DNA from: Rhizobium sp. JAB6
GTDB lineage: Bacteria > Pseudomonadota > Alphaproteobacteria > Rhizobiales > Rhizobiaceae
NCBI RefSeq assembly: GCF_003024605.1
Contig: NZ_PYJQ01000005.1
Location: 124,001-188,000 of the forward strand
DNA: 64,000 nucleotides
Reading direction: 5' to 3'
In this document: piece by piece, positions 52,190-60,563 of the stretch
Layout of the letters: the number at the start of each line of letters is the position of its first letter
How positions within the stretch are numbered: the first letter of the stretch is position 1
Notes under the pieces: model-generated
What the model was told of the DNA's origin: nothing
The model's database searches: none
Seen by the model: only the letters and a program-made list of their open reading frames with translations
Translations under genes and position numbers: made by a program

Positions 52190-52233
52190 GCAATTCTAAA
52201 CCGCAAAACCGCTATGCGCTTTGCTGGAATTGC
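52190..52233. repeat. Intergenic repeat, reversed copy 3, inside the iol operon
   Basis: Read on the minus strand, GCAATTCCAGCAAAGCGCAT-AGCGGTTTT-type sequence ends TTTAGAATTGC. This matches the block order of the copies at 16113 and 44081. Its ends (GCAATTC / GAATTGC) form an inverted repeat. It lies between iolC and iolD, so it is probably transcribed within the operon and could affect mRNA processing there. Confidence 0.65.
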
Positions 52234-52242
52234 CTCAGAATT

Positions 52243-54177
52243 TTACCGGCTGCGAGTTTTGAGCCACGCATCCGTCAGTTGCCGGAAGCGGCCGGCCATG
52301 TCGGCAATCGCTTCCTCGTCGTTCATGCCGCCCGACAGCCATGCGCGGGCCGCATCGGAGAAGATGGTCCGCCCGACGGCGAAACCCTTCACCGAAGGCG
52401 CTGCCAGCGTCGCTTCGAAGCTGCGGATCAATTCCTCCGCCGGCGCCTCCAGGCCGAGCAGTACGATACCGCGGCACCATGGATCATTTTTGGCGATCAC
52501 GGCATCGATTTTTTTCCAGGCCGAGGTCGATTCCTGCGGCTCCAGCTTCCACCAGTCCGGCTTGATGCCGAGCGCGTAGAGCTCTTCCATGGCAGTCGGG
52601 ATCGTGTCGTCGGTCAAAGGACCGTTCTTGCCGGCGATGATTTCGACCAGAAGCTCGCGGCCGACCTTGCGTGCGGCTTCGAACAGCGTGCGCAGCTTCT
52701 CCTGCTGCTCCGCCTTCAATTCTTTCGGATCGTCCGGATGGTAGAAGCAAAGGCATTTGATGCAATGATTGAGCGGCCATTCGACGAGCTGCGAGCCGAT
52801 ATCCTGGCTGAACTCGAATTTCAGCGGCTTCGATCCCGGTAGTTCGACGGGGCGGCCGATCCAGGTAAAATTCTTGGTCGCGGCATCGAAGAAGGCATCA
52901 CGGCCGAAGCGCTCATCGATCAGCATGCCATAGCCGGGGCGGCCGTCGGCCACCCGCGCTGCAGCCTCGACCGCGAGCCGCTTGAAAGCAACGATCCTGT
53001 CATGACCGATGCCCAGCTCGTCGGCGACGCTGACGAGCTGCGAACGATGGTCGACCGCAAGCGCCATCAGCAGCGGGATTTCATCGCCGCGACGGGTCGT
53101 TGCCCAATGAATGTGATTGATCGCCTCGTCCTTGCGCAGCGCCCTATGCTCGCTGCCCGTCTTCAGGAAGAAATCGAGCTCCGTCCAGGTCGGATATTCC
53201 GGCGAGCAGAGCAGGCGGGAAACGGCGAAGGCCCCGCAGGCATTCGCCCAGGTTGCGCAGGTCTTCAGTGGCTCGCCGCGCAGATAGCCGCGCAGGAAGC
53301 CGGACATGAAGGCATCGCCGGCGCCGAGAACGTTGAACACCTCGATGGGGAAACCTTGGCCGACGATGCCGGCCTCGAGATCGTCCGAGATCGGACCTTC
53401 ATAGACGATGCAGCCCATGGCGCCGCGCTTCAGCACGATGACGGCAGACGACAGACGGCGGATCTCTTTCAAGGCGCCGAGCACGTCATCGGCGCCCGAG
53501 GCAATCATGATCTCTTCTTCGGTGCCGACGATCAGGTCGCAATCCGGCAGCGTCTCCTTCATCTTCGAGGACACGCGCTCCGATTTTACATAGCGCTCGA
53601 AACCTTCGGCATGGCCGGCAAGACCCCAGAGGTTCGGCCGGTAATCGATGTCGAAGATCACCTTGCGGTCATTCGCCTTGGCTATGCGGATCGCCTTGCG
53701 CTGCGCCGCTTCGGTGTTGGGCTTGGAGAAATGCGTGCCGGAGACCAGAACGGCGCCCGAGGATTTGATGAAATTCTCGTCGATATCGTCTTCATTCAGC
53801 GCCATGTCGGCGCAATCGGAACGGTAGAAGATCATCGGCGAGACGCCTTCGGCCTCGACCGCGAGCAGCACCAACGCCGTCAGCCGCTCCTTGTCCGTCG
53901 CGATCCCATCGACGGCCACGCCCTCGCGCGCCGCCTGTTCGCGGATGAAGCGGCCCATCTGCTCGTCGCCGACACGGGTGATCAGGCCGGACTTCAGGCC
54001 GAGCCGCGCGGTGCCAATGGCGATATTGGCCGGGCAGCCGCCGACCGATTTGGCGAAGGAAGCAATGTCCTCGAGCTTCGAGCCGATCTGCTGACCGTAG
54101 AGATCGACGGAGGACCGGCCGATGGTGATCACATCGAGTTTTGTCTCCGGCTGGGCGCCAGGATTGTCGTGTGCCAT
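52243..54177 (-). CDS. iolC: Bifunctional 5-dehydro-2-deoxygluconokinase / DUF2090 aldolase-like protein
   Basis: 644 aa. Residues ~15-335 are a PfkB-family sugar kinase (LDVITIGRSSVDLYGQQIGS, VFNVLGAGDAFMSGFLRGYL with the catalytic Asp); they phosphorylate 2-deoxy-5-keto-gluconate. The C-terminal ~300 residues are DUF2090 (WATTRRGDEIPLLMALAVDH, PGYGMLIDERFGRDAFFDAA, CLCFYHPDDPKELKAEQQEK), an aldolase-fold domain seen fused to IolC in proteobacteria and likely to replace a separate IolJ. GGGAGG lies before the ATG at 54177. Confidence 0.95.
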   Translation of the reverse strand: MAHDNPGAQPETKLDVITIGRSSVDLYGQQIGSKLEDIASFAKSVGGCPANIAIGTARLGLKSGLITRVGDEQMGRFIREQAAREGVAVDGIATDKERLTALVLLAVEAEGVSPMIFYRSDCADMALNEDDIDENFIKSSGAVLVSGTHFSKPNTEAAQRKAIRIAKANDRKVIFDIDYRPNLWGLAGHAEGFERYVKSERVSSKMKETLPDCDLIVGTEEEIMIASGADDVLGALKEIRRLSSAVIVLKRGAMGCIVYEGPISDDLEAGIVGQGFPIEVFNVLGAGDAFMSGFLRGYLRGEPLKTCATWANACGAFAVSRLLCSPEYPTWTELDFFLKTGSEHRALRKDEAINHIHWATTRRGDEIPLLMALAVDHRSQLVSVADELGIGHDRIVAFKRLAVEAAARVADGRPGYGMLIDERFGRDAFFDAATKNFTWIGRPVELPGSKPLKFEFSQDIGSQLVEWPLNHCIKCLCFYHPDDPKELKAEQQEKLRTLFEAARKVGRELLVEIIAGKNGPLTDDTIPTAMEELYALGIKPDWWKLEPQESTSAWKKIDAVIAKNDPWCRGIVLLGLEAPAEELIRSFEATLAAPSVKGFAVGRTIFSDAARAWLSGGMNDEEAIADMAGRFRQLTDAWLKTRSR

Positions 54178-54317
54178 GATGTCCTCCCGTCGGGGCATGA
54201 TCTCTTTGCTCTACAGCCTGCGCCGAGATCATACATTATTGAAAATGCCGGTGTTCATTTCGTCCCGGTTGCGATGGACCAATCGGCCATCTCCCGTGCC
54301 GTGATTGTGAGCGTAGT

Positions 54318-54331
54318 GAAACATCGGTTCC
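54318..54331. promoter_or_regulatory. IolR operator-like site a, upstream of iolC
   Basis: GAAA-CATCGG-TTCC, a 7/8 match to the GGAA-N6-TTCC motif reported for rhizobial IolR. It starts 30 bp from a perfect site (54348-54361), about three helical turns. On the minus strand a TTGACA (54344-54339) lies between them. Confidence 0.5.
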
Positions 54332-54347
54332 GAGATTTTGTCAATTC

Positions 54348-54361
54348 GGAATGTTTATTCC
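54348..54361. promoter_or_regulatory. IolR operator (perfect match) upstream of iolC, overlapping the iolR stop
   Basis: GGAA-TGTTTA-TTCC fits GGAA-N6-TTCC exactly. It covers the last codons of iolR and its TAA stop and lies ~175 bp before the iolC start. This placement would let IolR block the iolC promoter. Confidence 0.7.
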
Positions 54362-55227
54362 ATTTTCGTTTTATCCGCTTTTATCGTGTTCTTTCTCCGC
54401 CGCTCCGCGACGGCGACCGGAAAGGCCATGATGAGGGCCATGGAGGCCGATAGCGACCGAAATCCTGCAAAGTCGGCCTCAGCCACCTCGAACCAATGGG
54501 TGGCGCATGCGGTAAGGGGTGAAAAGGCCGAATCGGTAATGGCGATGACGGGGACGTTGTGGGCCGCAAGATCCTGCGCCTGCGCCAAACTGTCGGCGGC
54601 ATAGGGCGAAAAGCTTGCGGCGATCGCTGCGTCGCGCTCGGTGGCGAAGCGGGCGATCTCGCCGTCGATGCCGTTGGGCGAGGCGACGATCTGGTGGCGT
54701 ATATTCAGCTTGGAGAAGGCGTAGCTCATATGCGCCGTCAGCGGATAGGAGCGGCGCTTGGCGATGAGATAGATCGTTTCGGCCTCGGCCAGGACATCGA
54801 CAGCCTTGACGAAGGTATCGGTTTCGATGGTCGCGGCGAGCCTGTTGATGGACTGGCTTGCAGCGGACAGGAAGCCGGAAAGGATGCCGGCCTCCTCGTC
54901 TTGAATGCCCGATCGTTCGAGTGTCACCAGACGCTCTTCATAGCTCAGGGTTCGATCGCGCAATCTTTCCCGGAAGATACTCTGCAGATCGGAAAAGCCC
55001 TCGTAGCCGAGATGATGGGCAAGGCGCACCAGCGTCGAAGGTTGGACTTCGGCGGACGCCGCAATGCTGGCCGTTGTGCCGAAGGCGATTTCATCGGGAT
55101 TGCCGAGCGCGAAGGCGGCAACCTGTGCGAGGCGCTTTGGCATGGCGTTCTTGCGCTCGATGATGATGCTGCGCAGGCTTTCGAAGTCGCGCGGCACCCT
55201 GGTTTGCGTCTCGATATTGTTGTCCAT
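54355..55227 (-). CDS. iolR: RpiR-family repressor of inositol catabolism
   Basis: 290 aa. N-terminal HTH_6 domain (ASAEVQPSTLVRLAHHLGYE) and C-terminal SIS sugar-phosphate-binding domain (ETIYLIAKRRSYPLTAHMSY, VIAITDSAFSPLTACATHWF). IolR of this type is an RpiR repressor released by an inositol-pathway intermediate. AAGGACGG lies before the ATG at 55227. It heads the iolRCDEB direction, and operator-like sites lie both in front of it and at its end. Confidence 0.93.
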   Translation of the reverse strand: MDNNIETQTRVPRDFESLRSIIIERKNAMPKRLAQVAAFALGNPDEIAFGTTASIAASAEVQPSTLVRLAHHLGYEGFSDLQSIFRERLRDRTLSYEERLVTLERSGIQDEEAGILSGFLSAASQSINRLAATIETDTFVKAVDVLAEAETIYLIAKRRSYPLTAHMSYAFSKLNIRHQIVASPNGIDGEIARFATERDAAIAASFSPYAADSLAQAQDLAAHNVPVIAITDSAFSPLTACATHWFEVAEADFAGFRSLSASMALIMAFPVAVAERRRKNTIKADKTKME

Positions 55228-55260
55228 TCGCCGTCCTTCAGCTTCCCCAATGCCCGCAAT

Positions 55261-55274
55261 GAAACAAATATTCC
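55261..55274. promoter_or_regulatory. IolR operator-like site upstream of iolR
   Basis: GAAA-CAAATA-TTCC, a 7/8 match, 33 bp before the iolR start. It shares AAATATTCCA with the site near the divergent dehydrogenase gene, suggesting a common regulator. Confidence 0.5.
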
Positions 55275-55403
55275 ATATTTGCAACGATACCGGATTTTGA
55301 ATCGTTCGGCACGAATAATTTTAACTTTATGAATTTAAACATATAAATATCGATTTGCGTCGCATCGTATGAATATCAAGGTCATGAGTACGCTTGTCAA
55401 AAC

Positions 55404-55417
55404 GGTCTAAATATTCC
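55404..55417. promoter_or_regulatory. IolR operator-like site upstream of the divergent dehydrogenase
   Basis: GGTC-TAAATA-TTCC, a 6/8 match to the GGAA-N6-TTCC motif, 43 bp before the dehydrogenase start codon. Shared core AAATATTCCA with the site at 55261. Confidence 0.4.
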
Positions 55418-55460
55418 AAAAATCGCTCACGTCGGGAGAAGATGTGAGGAGGAAGGGCAA

Positions 55461-56579
55461 ATGAAGCCGTTGGGCGTTGGATTGATCGGTACCGGTTATA
55501 TGGGCAAATGCCACGCGCTGGCTTGGAATGCGGTCAAGACCGTATTCGGTGATGTCGAGCGGCCGCGGCTGGTGCATCTCGCCGAAGCCAATGCCGAGCT
55601 GGCGAAGGCGCGCGGCGACGAGTTCGGCTTCGAAAAGGCAACGGCCGATTGGCGCGAGCTCATCGCAGATCCGGAAGTCGACGTCGTCTCCGTCACGACT
55701 CCCAATCAATTCCACCCGGAAATGGCGATCGCCGCCCTCGAAGCCGGCAAGCACGTCTGGTGCGAGAAGCCGATGGCGCCGTCCTATGGCGATGCGGAGC
55801 GCATGCTGGCTGCGGCCAAGTCTTCCGGCAAAGTTGCCATCCTCGGCTACAATTATATCCAGAACCCCGTGATGCGGCACATCAAGTCGCTGATCGCAGA
55901 AGGCGCGATCGGTGCGGTCAATCACGTCCGCGTCGAGATGGACGAAGACTTCATGGCCGATCCGAACGGCTTCTTCTATTGGAAGAGCGAACTTGCTTCC
56001 GGCTATGGCGCCCTCGATGACTTCGCCGTGCATCCGCTTTCGCTGCTTTGGTTCCTCTTCGGCCATGTCGAGGCCGTCATCGCCGATATGGTGAAGCCCT
56101 ATGCCAAGCGGCCGCTGAAGGATGGCGGCGGCCGCGCTGTCGAAAACCATGATCTCGCCAATGTGCTGATGCGCCTCGACGGCGGCATTTCCGCCGTTCT
56201 CATGGCCAACCGCTCCGCCTGGGGCCGCAAGGGCCGGATCGCCCTGCAGATCTTCGGCTCCAAGGGGTCGATTTCCTATGACCAGGAGCGCATGAACGAA
56301 TTCGAGCTTTACCAGGCCGAGGGCAGGGACAGCGAACAGGGCTTCCGCAAGGTGCTGGCCGCACCCGCGCACAAGCCCTATGACCGTTTCATTCCAGCGC
56401 CTGGTCATGGGCTAGGCTTCAACGATCTGAAGATCATCGAATGCCGTGAGTTGATCCGCGCCATATCGGGCGATGCTGCGTCAGTCGTGGCTTTCAAAGA
56501 CGGCCTGCGCATCGAGAAATCGGTGCACGCCATGGCGCAATCGTTCCACGAACGCCGCTGGGTCGAAATATCGAGCTGA
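55461..56579 (+). CDS. Gfo/Idh/MocA-family NAD-dependent dehydrogenase (inositol/scyllo-inositol dehydrogenase-like)
   Basis: 372 aa. NAD-binding GLIGTGYMGKCHALAW and the EKPMAPSYGDAERML motif of the family, followed by the Asp-x3-His catalytic pair (LDDFAVHPLSLLWF). Divergent from iolR with 233 bp between, in the position I associate with the putative dehydrogenase iolY of Sinorhizobium; substrate not proven. GAGGAGGAAGG precedes the ATG at 55461, a strong ribosome site. idhA, iolA and inositol transport genes are not in this window. Confidence 0.9.
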   Translation: MKPLGVGLIGTGYMGKCHALAWNAVKTVFGDVERPRLVHLAEANAELAKARGDEFGFEKATADWRELIADPEVDVVSVTTPNQFHPEMAIAALEAGKHVWCEKPMAPSYGDAERMLAAAKSSGKVAILGYNYIQNPVMRHIKSLIAEGAIGAVNHVRVEMDEDFMADPNGFFYWKSELASGYGALDDFAVHPLSLLWFLFGHVEAVIADMVKPYAKRPLKDGGGRAVENHDLANVLMRLDGGISAVLMANRSAWGRKGRIALQIFGSKGSISYDQERMNEFELYQAEGRDSEQGFRKVLAAPAHKPYDRFIPAPGHGLGFNDLKIIECRELIRAISGDAASVVAFKDGLRIEKSVHAMAQSFHERRWVEISS

Positions 56580-56721
56580 GCGCTCGGCCTAATTTTCTCC
56601 CGATCCGGGGCGCAGGGTCAGCCGTGATTGACGCTTGCGGATGCAGGCGTTACCCCTGAAGTCCATAGGCAGCCTTCCGCGCAACGCGGAAGGAGCGCCA
56701 TAAAAACATGGAGTACGGATC

Positions 56722-57939
56722 GTGACGGGCAGATTGGTCATTGTCGGGGCCGGGCAGGCGGGTTTTGCGCTCGCAGCCAAATTGCGCGGGCTGGGTGATT
56801 CGCGGCCGATCACCATCGTCGGTGCCGAGGAAAACCTTCCCTACCAGCGGCCGCCTTTGACCAAGAAGTATCTGCTCGGCGAAATGACCTTCGATCGCCT
56901 GCTGTTCCGGCCTGAACATTGGTATGCCGACAATAATGTCGAGATCCGCGTGTCCACCTGGGTCGAGCAGATCGATCGGGCCGCCAAGCAGATCGTCATG
57001 CAGGACGGCTCCAGGCTGGATTACGAGACGCTGGCGCTTGCGACGGGCTCGACGCCGCGCCGCCTGCCGCCCTCCGTCGGCGGCGCGCTCGAAGGCGTCT
57101 ATCTCGCTCGCGACAAGCGAGACGCCGATCTTCTTGCCGGCGAAATGCGCCCCGGACGCCGGGTGCTCATCATCGGCGGCGGCTATATCGGGCTTGAGGC
57201 CGCCGCCGTGGCGCGCCATCGTGGACTCGAAGTGACCCTGATCGAGATGGGCGACCGGATCTTGCAGCGCGTAGCGGCCAAGGAAACGGCCGATATTTTC
57301 AGGGCCATCCATCAAAAGCACGATGTGGTCATTCGCGAGAAGACCGGCCTGAAGCAGCTCATCGGGCGCAACGATCATGTCATCGCCGCCGAATTGTCCG
57401 ATGGGTCCACCGTCGATGTCGATTTCGTCGTCGTCGGCATCGGCGTCGCCCCCAATGACAGGCTGGCCAAGGAAGCGGGCCTCGAGGTCGGCAACGGCAT
57501 CGTCGTCGATTCGTTTGCCCGCACCTCCGATCCCTCCATCTTCGCCATGGGTGATTGCGTGGAATTGCCGTGGGAGGGCTGCCGAATCCGGCTCGAATCC
57601 GTGCAGAACGCCGTCGATCAGGCGGAAGCCGCGGCGGGAATCATGGCCGGCAGCGAAAAGGCCTATGATCCGAAGCCATGGTTCTGGTCGGATCAATATG
57701 ACGTCAAGCTGCAGATCGCCGGCTTCAATCTGGGTTACGACGAGACGCTTCTGCGTCCCGGTACTCGCGAGGGGGCGGCCTCTGTCTGGTATTTCAAGCA
57801 GGGCCGTTTTATTGCCGTCGACGCGATAAACGACGCAAAGGCCTATGTAACCGGCAAGAAGCTGCTGGAAACCGGCGTCAATCCGTCGAGGGAGGTTCTT
57901 GCCGACCCGGCCGCGGATTTGAAGCAGCTGCTGGCTTGA
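56722..57939 (+). CDS. NAD(P)/FAD-dependent ferredoxin/rubredoxin reductase
   Basis: 405 aa. Two dinucleotide folds: VIVGAGQAGFALAAKLRGLG (FAD) and VLIIGGGYIGLEAAAVARHR (NAD), plus LPYQRPPLTKKYLLGEM and SIFAMGDCVELP (FAD-binding). This is the ferredoxin-reductase component type of ring-hydroxylating and P450 systems. No ferredoxin or oxygenase is adjacent, so its partner is unknown. GTG start at 56722 with GGAG upstream. Same direction as the iol-linked dehydrogenase, 142 bp apart. Confidence 0.92.
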   Translation: MTGRLVIVGAGQAGFALAAKLRGLGDSRPITIVGAEENLPYQRPPLTKKYLLGEMTFDRLLFRPEHWYADNNVEIRVSTWVEQIDRAAKQIVMQDGSRLDYETLALATGSTPRRLPPSVGGALEGVYLARDKRDADLLAGEMRPGRRVLIIGGGYIGLEAAAVARHRGLEVTLIEMGDRILQRVAAKETADIFRAIHQKHDVVIREKTGLKQLIGRNDHVIAAELSDGSTVDVDFVVVGIGVAPNDRLAKEAGLEVGNGIVVDSFARTSDPSIFAMGDCVELPWEGCRIRLESVQNAVDQAEAAAGIMAGSEKAYDPKPWFWSDQYDVKLQIAGFNLGYDETLLRPGTREGAASVWYFKQGRFIAVDAINDAKAYVTGKKLLETGVNPSREVLADPAADLKQLLA

Positions 57940-58011
57940 TGTAAATTCAGGTCGGCCGAAGCATGCTTCCGCCGACAATCGCCTGTTGCTGAATCATGGA
58001 AAGAACGTACA

Positions 58012-58061
58012 CAAGCGCGAAAAAGCGCTTGCGTCGATAAATGAATGGCCCTATCAGGGCC
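58012..58061. terminator. Two hairpins between the reductase gene and tRNA-Ser
   Basis: CAAGCGC-GAAAAA-GCGCTTG (58012-58031) and GGCCCT-ATC-AGGGCC (58047-58061) are both perfect. Neither has a U-tract. The second ends 5 nt before the tRNA 5' end. They could end reductase transcription or assist tRNA processing. Confidence 0.4.
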
Positions 58062-58066
58062 GCACC

Positions 58067-58156
58067 GGAGAGGTGGCCGAGTGGTCGAAGGCGCTCCCCT
58101 GCTAAGGGAGTATACCAGAAATGGTATCGAGGGTTCGAATCCCTTCTTCTCCGCCA
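58067..58156 (+). tRNA. tRNA-Ser (GCU anticodon)
   Basis: 90 nt including an encoded CCA. Acceptor arms GGAGAGG / CTTCTCC with discriminator G, anticodon stem CTCCC/GGGAG around CTGCTAA (anticodon GCT at 58101-58103), the long variable arm of serine tRNAs (TACC...GGTA) and a GGTTCGAAT T-arm. Reads AGC/AGU serine codons. Confidence 0.97.
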
Positions 58157-58237
58157 TTTTAGCTCAATTGCCCACATCTGCAGGCGACGGACGAAGCTGG
58201 AACTGCCCACTCCTGAAGACCAATTCTACCGGGAATT

Positions 58238-59140
58238 TCAGCCTGCGAAGCCCTCGTAGCGCTTCAGATATGCTATCAGCGCCCTAAGCTTCGGCGCCAT
58301 GTTTCGTCGATTGGGGTAATACAGGTAGAAGCCAGGGAAATAGGGGCAATATTCCTCCAGGATCGGCACCAGCTCCTTTCTGTCGATGAAGGCGCGAAAG
58401 CTCTCTTCCATTCCGAATGTGATCCCCGCTCCGGCGACCGCCAGCTTGATCATCACGCCCATGTCATTGGTCGTCACGTGCGGTGCGACCTCCACCCGGA
58501 ATTCCTTGCCTTCTTCCGCAAACTCCCAGCGATAGGGGACAGCCTTTGGCGAAGGGCGCCAGCCTATGCATCGATGCATTGGAAGTTCTTTCGGATGCCT
58601 GGGAATGCCGAATCGGTCGCGATAGACAGGGGAACACACGGCCAATTGCCGCTCGTTGCCGGCGACGGGTAGGGCAATCATGTCCTGCTCGATGACTTCG
58701 CCAAGTCGGACGCCGGCGTCGTAGCCTTCCGATACGATGTCGAATTCCTCGTCGGTCACGGTGATGTCGAGCTGGATCTCGGGATTAGCGTCCGCGAAGC
58801 CCGCGAGAAAGTCGCCAGCGAGAAACCGCTCCGCGATCGAGGAAACGGCAAGCCGTAGCTGACCGCGAGGTCGCGTGCGCAATGTCTCCGTCTTTTCTAT
58901 CGCGGTGCGTATGTCCGATACTGCAGGCTCCACCTCCGCATAAAGCCGTTGGCCGGCCTCCGTCAGGCTGACACTGCGAGTTGTGCGCTGTAGCAGCGCG
59001 ATGCCCATGCTCTCCTCCAATCGCCGGATCGTCTGGCTGACCGCAGAGCGGGTGACGCCGAGCCTATCGGCGGCGGCGCGAAAATTGCGCTCCTGAGCCA
59101 CGAGAATGAAGACGGAGAGAGCATTGAGATCCGGCCACAT
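58238..59140 (-). CDS. LysR-family transcriptional regulator
   Basis: 300 aa. N-terminal winged HTH (FRAAADRLGVTRSAVSQTIR, RLEESMGIALLQRTTRSVSL) and a C-terminal periplasmic-binding-like effector domain. Belongs to the CrgA/AaeR-like group judging by the RTTRSVSLTEAGQRLY stretch. GTAATTAC at 59143-59150 abuts its start and may be part of an operator. Divergent from an SDR gene that it probably controls. Confidence 0.93.
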   Translation of the reverse strand: MWPDLNALSVFILVAQERNFRAAADRLGVTRSAVSQTIRRLEESMGIALLQRTTRSVSLTEAGQRLYAEVEPAVSDIRTAIEKTETLRTRPRGQLRLAVSSIAERFLAGDFLAGFADANPEIQLDITVTDEEFDIVSEGYDAGVRLGEVIEQDMIALPVAGNERQLAVCSPVYRDRFGIPRHPKELPMHRCIGWRPSPKAVPYRWEFAEEGKEFRVEVAPHVTTNDMGVMIKLAVAGAGITFGMEESFRAFIDRKELVPILEEYCPYFPGFYLYYPNRRNMAPKLRALIAYLKRYEGFAG

Positions 59141-59259
59141 TGGTAATTACTGCTTTCCAAGCTGTCACTGAATGGACGTCTTATCACGACAATGGTGCTC
59201 TGTATCCTCCTGAGAGCCGGTTCCGGAAAAGAACCGTCTACATAGGAAGGAGTGATCGA

Positions 59260-59988
59260 ATGCCTATCGATAAAGTGATTCTCATCACGGGTGCCTCCAG
59301 CGGTATCGGCGCGGGCATCGCCCGCGAACTCGCCTCCGCCGGCGCAAGGGTCATGCTTGGTGCACGGCGCATCGACAGACTGGAGGCCCTGGCGGCCGAG
59401 ATTCAGGAGAATGGCGGCGCGGCAATGACCCGCCGGCTCGACGTCACCGATAGGGCCGACGTCGCCGCCTTTGCTGAGGCGGCACGCCTGGCCTGGGGAT
59501 GCGTCGATGTGATCGTCAACAATGCCGGCATCATGCCGCTTTCCCTGATGACATCGATGAAGGTCGGGGAATGGGACAGAATGGTCGATGTCAACATCAA
59601 GGGTGTGCTTCACGGCATCGCGGCTGTCCTACCCGAAATGACGGCGCGTGGCTCCGGCCACATCATCAATATCGCTTCGATCGGGGCGCTGGCCGTCTCT
59701 CCGACGGCTGCCGTCTATTGCGCAACCAAGTACGCCGTTCGGGCGATCTCCGATGGGCTGCGCCAGGAGTGCCGCGACGTCCGGGTCACCTGTATCCATC
59801 CGGGCGTCGTCGAGAGCGAGCTGGCCGATACGATCACGGACCCAGTCGCGGCCGAAGCGATGAAGTCCTATCGAGCCGTTGCGTTGACCCCCGACACCAT
59901 CGGTCGGGCGGTGCGCTTCGCGGTCGAGCAGCCCGATGATGTCGACGTCAATGAGATCGTCGTGCGTCCGACAGGGGCGGCGCATTGA
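59260..59988 (+). CDS. SDR family oxidoreductase (LysR-linked)
   Basis: 242 aa. Complete classical SDR: cofactor loop TGASSGIGAGIAREL, NNAGIMPL, and the catalytic Ser in NIASIGALA with Tyr-x3-Lys in VYCATKYAV. GGAAGGAG lies before the ATG at 59260, which fixes the start (open frame upstream to 59140 rejected). Substrate unknown. It pairs with the divergent LysR gene and is followed 69 bp later by an Atu4866-domain gene. Confidence 0.93.
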   Translation: MPIDKVILITGASSGIGAGIARELASAGARVMLGARRIDRLEALAAEIQENGGAAMTRRLDVTDRADVAAFAEAARLAWGCVDVIVNNAGIMPLSLMTSMKVGEWDRMVDVNIKGVLHGIAAVLPEMTARGSGHIINIASIGALAVSPTAAVYCATKYAVRAISDGLRQECRDVRVTCIHPGVVESELADTITDPVAAEAMKSYRAVALTPDTIGRAVRFAVEQPDDVDVNEIVVRPTGAAH

Positions 59989-60057
59989 TCCGCCCTTACT
60001 CTCATTCCGGCGGGTATCCTGTTCGCTTCGCCGGCACTTTCCGAGGATCGAATTGAA

Positions 60058-60303
60058 ATGAAGAAAGCGACTCAGACTTACGTCGGCATGTGGGTGACCG
60101 CCGATGAGCATATTCGTCATGAGCTCCTGCCGAACGGCCGCTATATCGAGGCGCGGGGCAACCGGGAACGGGCCTATCAGGGGCGGTACCTGGTGACGAA
60201 TGATCATATCGACTACTGGGACGATACCGGGTTCACCGCCGACGGTGACTTTATCGATGGCGTGCTCCATCACGCCGGAATGATCCTCTATCGAGGGAAA
60301 TGA
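60058..60303 (+). CDS. Atu4866-domain protein
   Basis: 81 aa. The whole protein matches the small beta-barrel family named after Agrobacterium Atu4866: YVGMWVTADEHIRHELLPNG, YQGRYLVTNDHIDYWDDTGF and DGDFIDGVLHHAGMILYR. Function unknown; the fold resembles lipocalin-like ligand binders. It follows the SDR gene in the same direction and may share its LysR control. Confidence 0.88.
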   Translation: MKKATQTYVGMWVTADEHIRHELLPNGRYIEARGNRERAYQGRYLVTNDHIDYWDDTGFTADGDFIDGVLHHAGMILYRGK

Positions 60304-60563
60304 TTGGTCCAGGGCCGCGGCCGCCGCTTTACGGCCGGTCCCTGTCTCGCGCCATTCGGGACTGTCCGAATCGCTCATGCCGGAATCACCCGTGTCCCTG
60401 CATCGTTTTGGGACGCGGGTCGAACTCACACGTGGCTGCTCGTCCGGCCACGAAGCAGGCAAGCGTTGCAAAGAGCTTGCAAAACCGCACAAAAATCCGC
60501 CGGTCAGCCATGGAATGGCCATCTGCCCGCCATTTTCCAGCTAACGGAAGTCATTTTAACAGG

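Noticed and set aside
56650..57978. 442-aa minus-strand open frame
   Set aside because: Shadow of the ferredoxin reductase gene; no ribosome site or domain.
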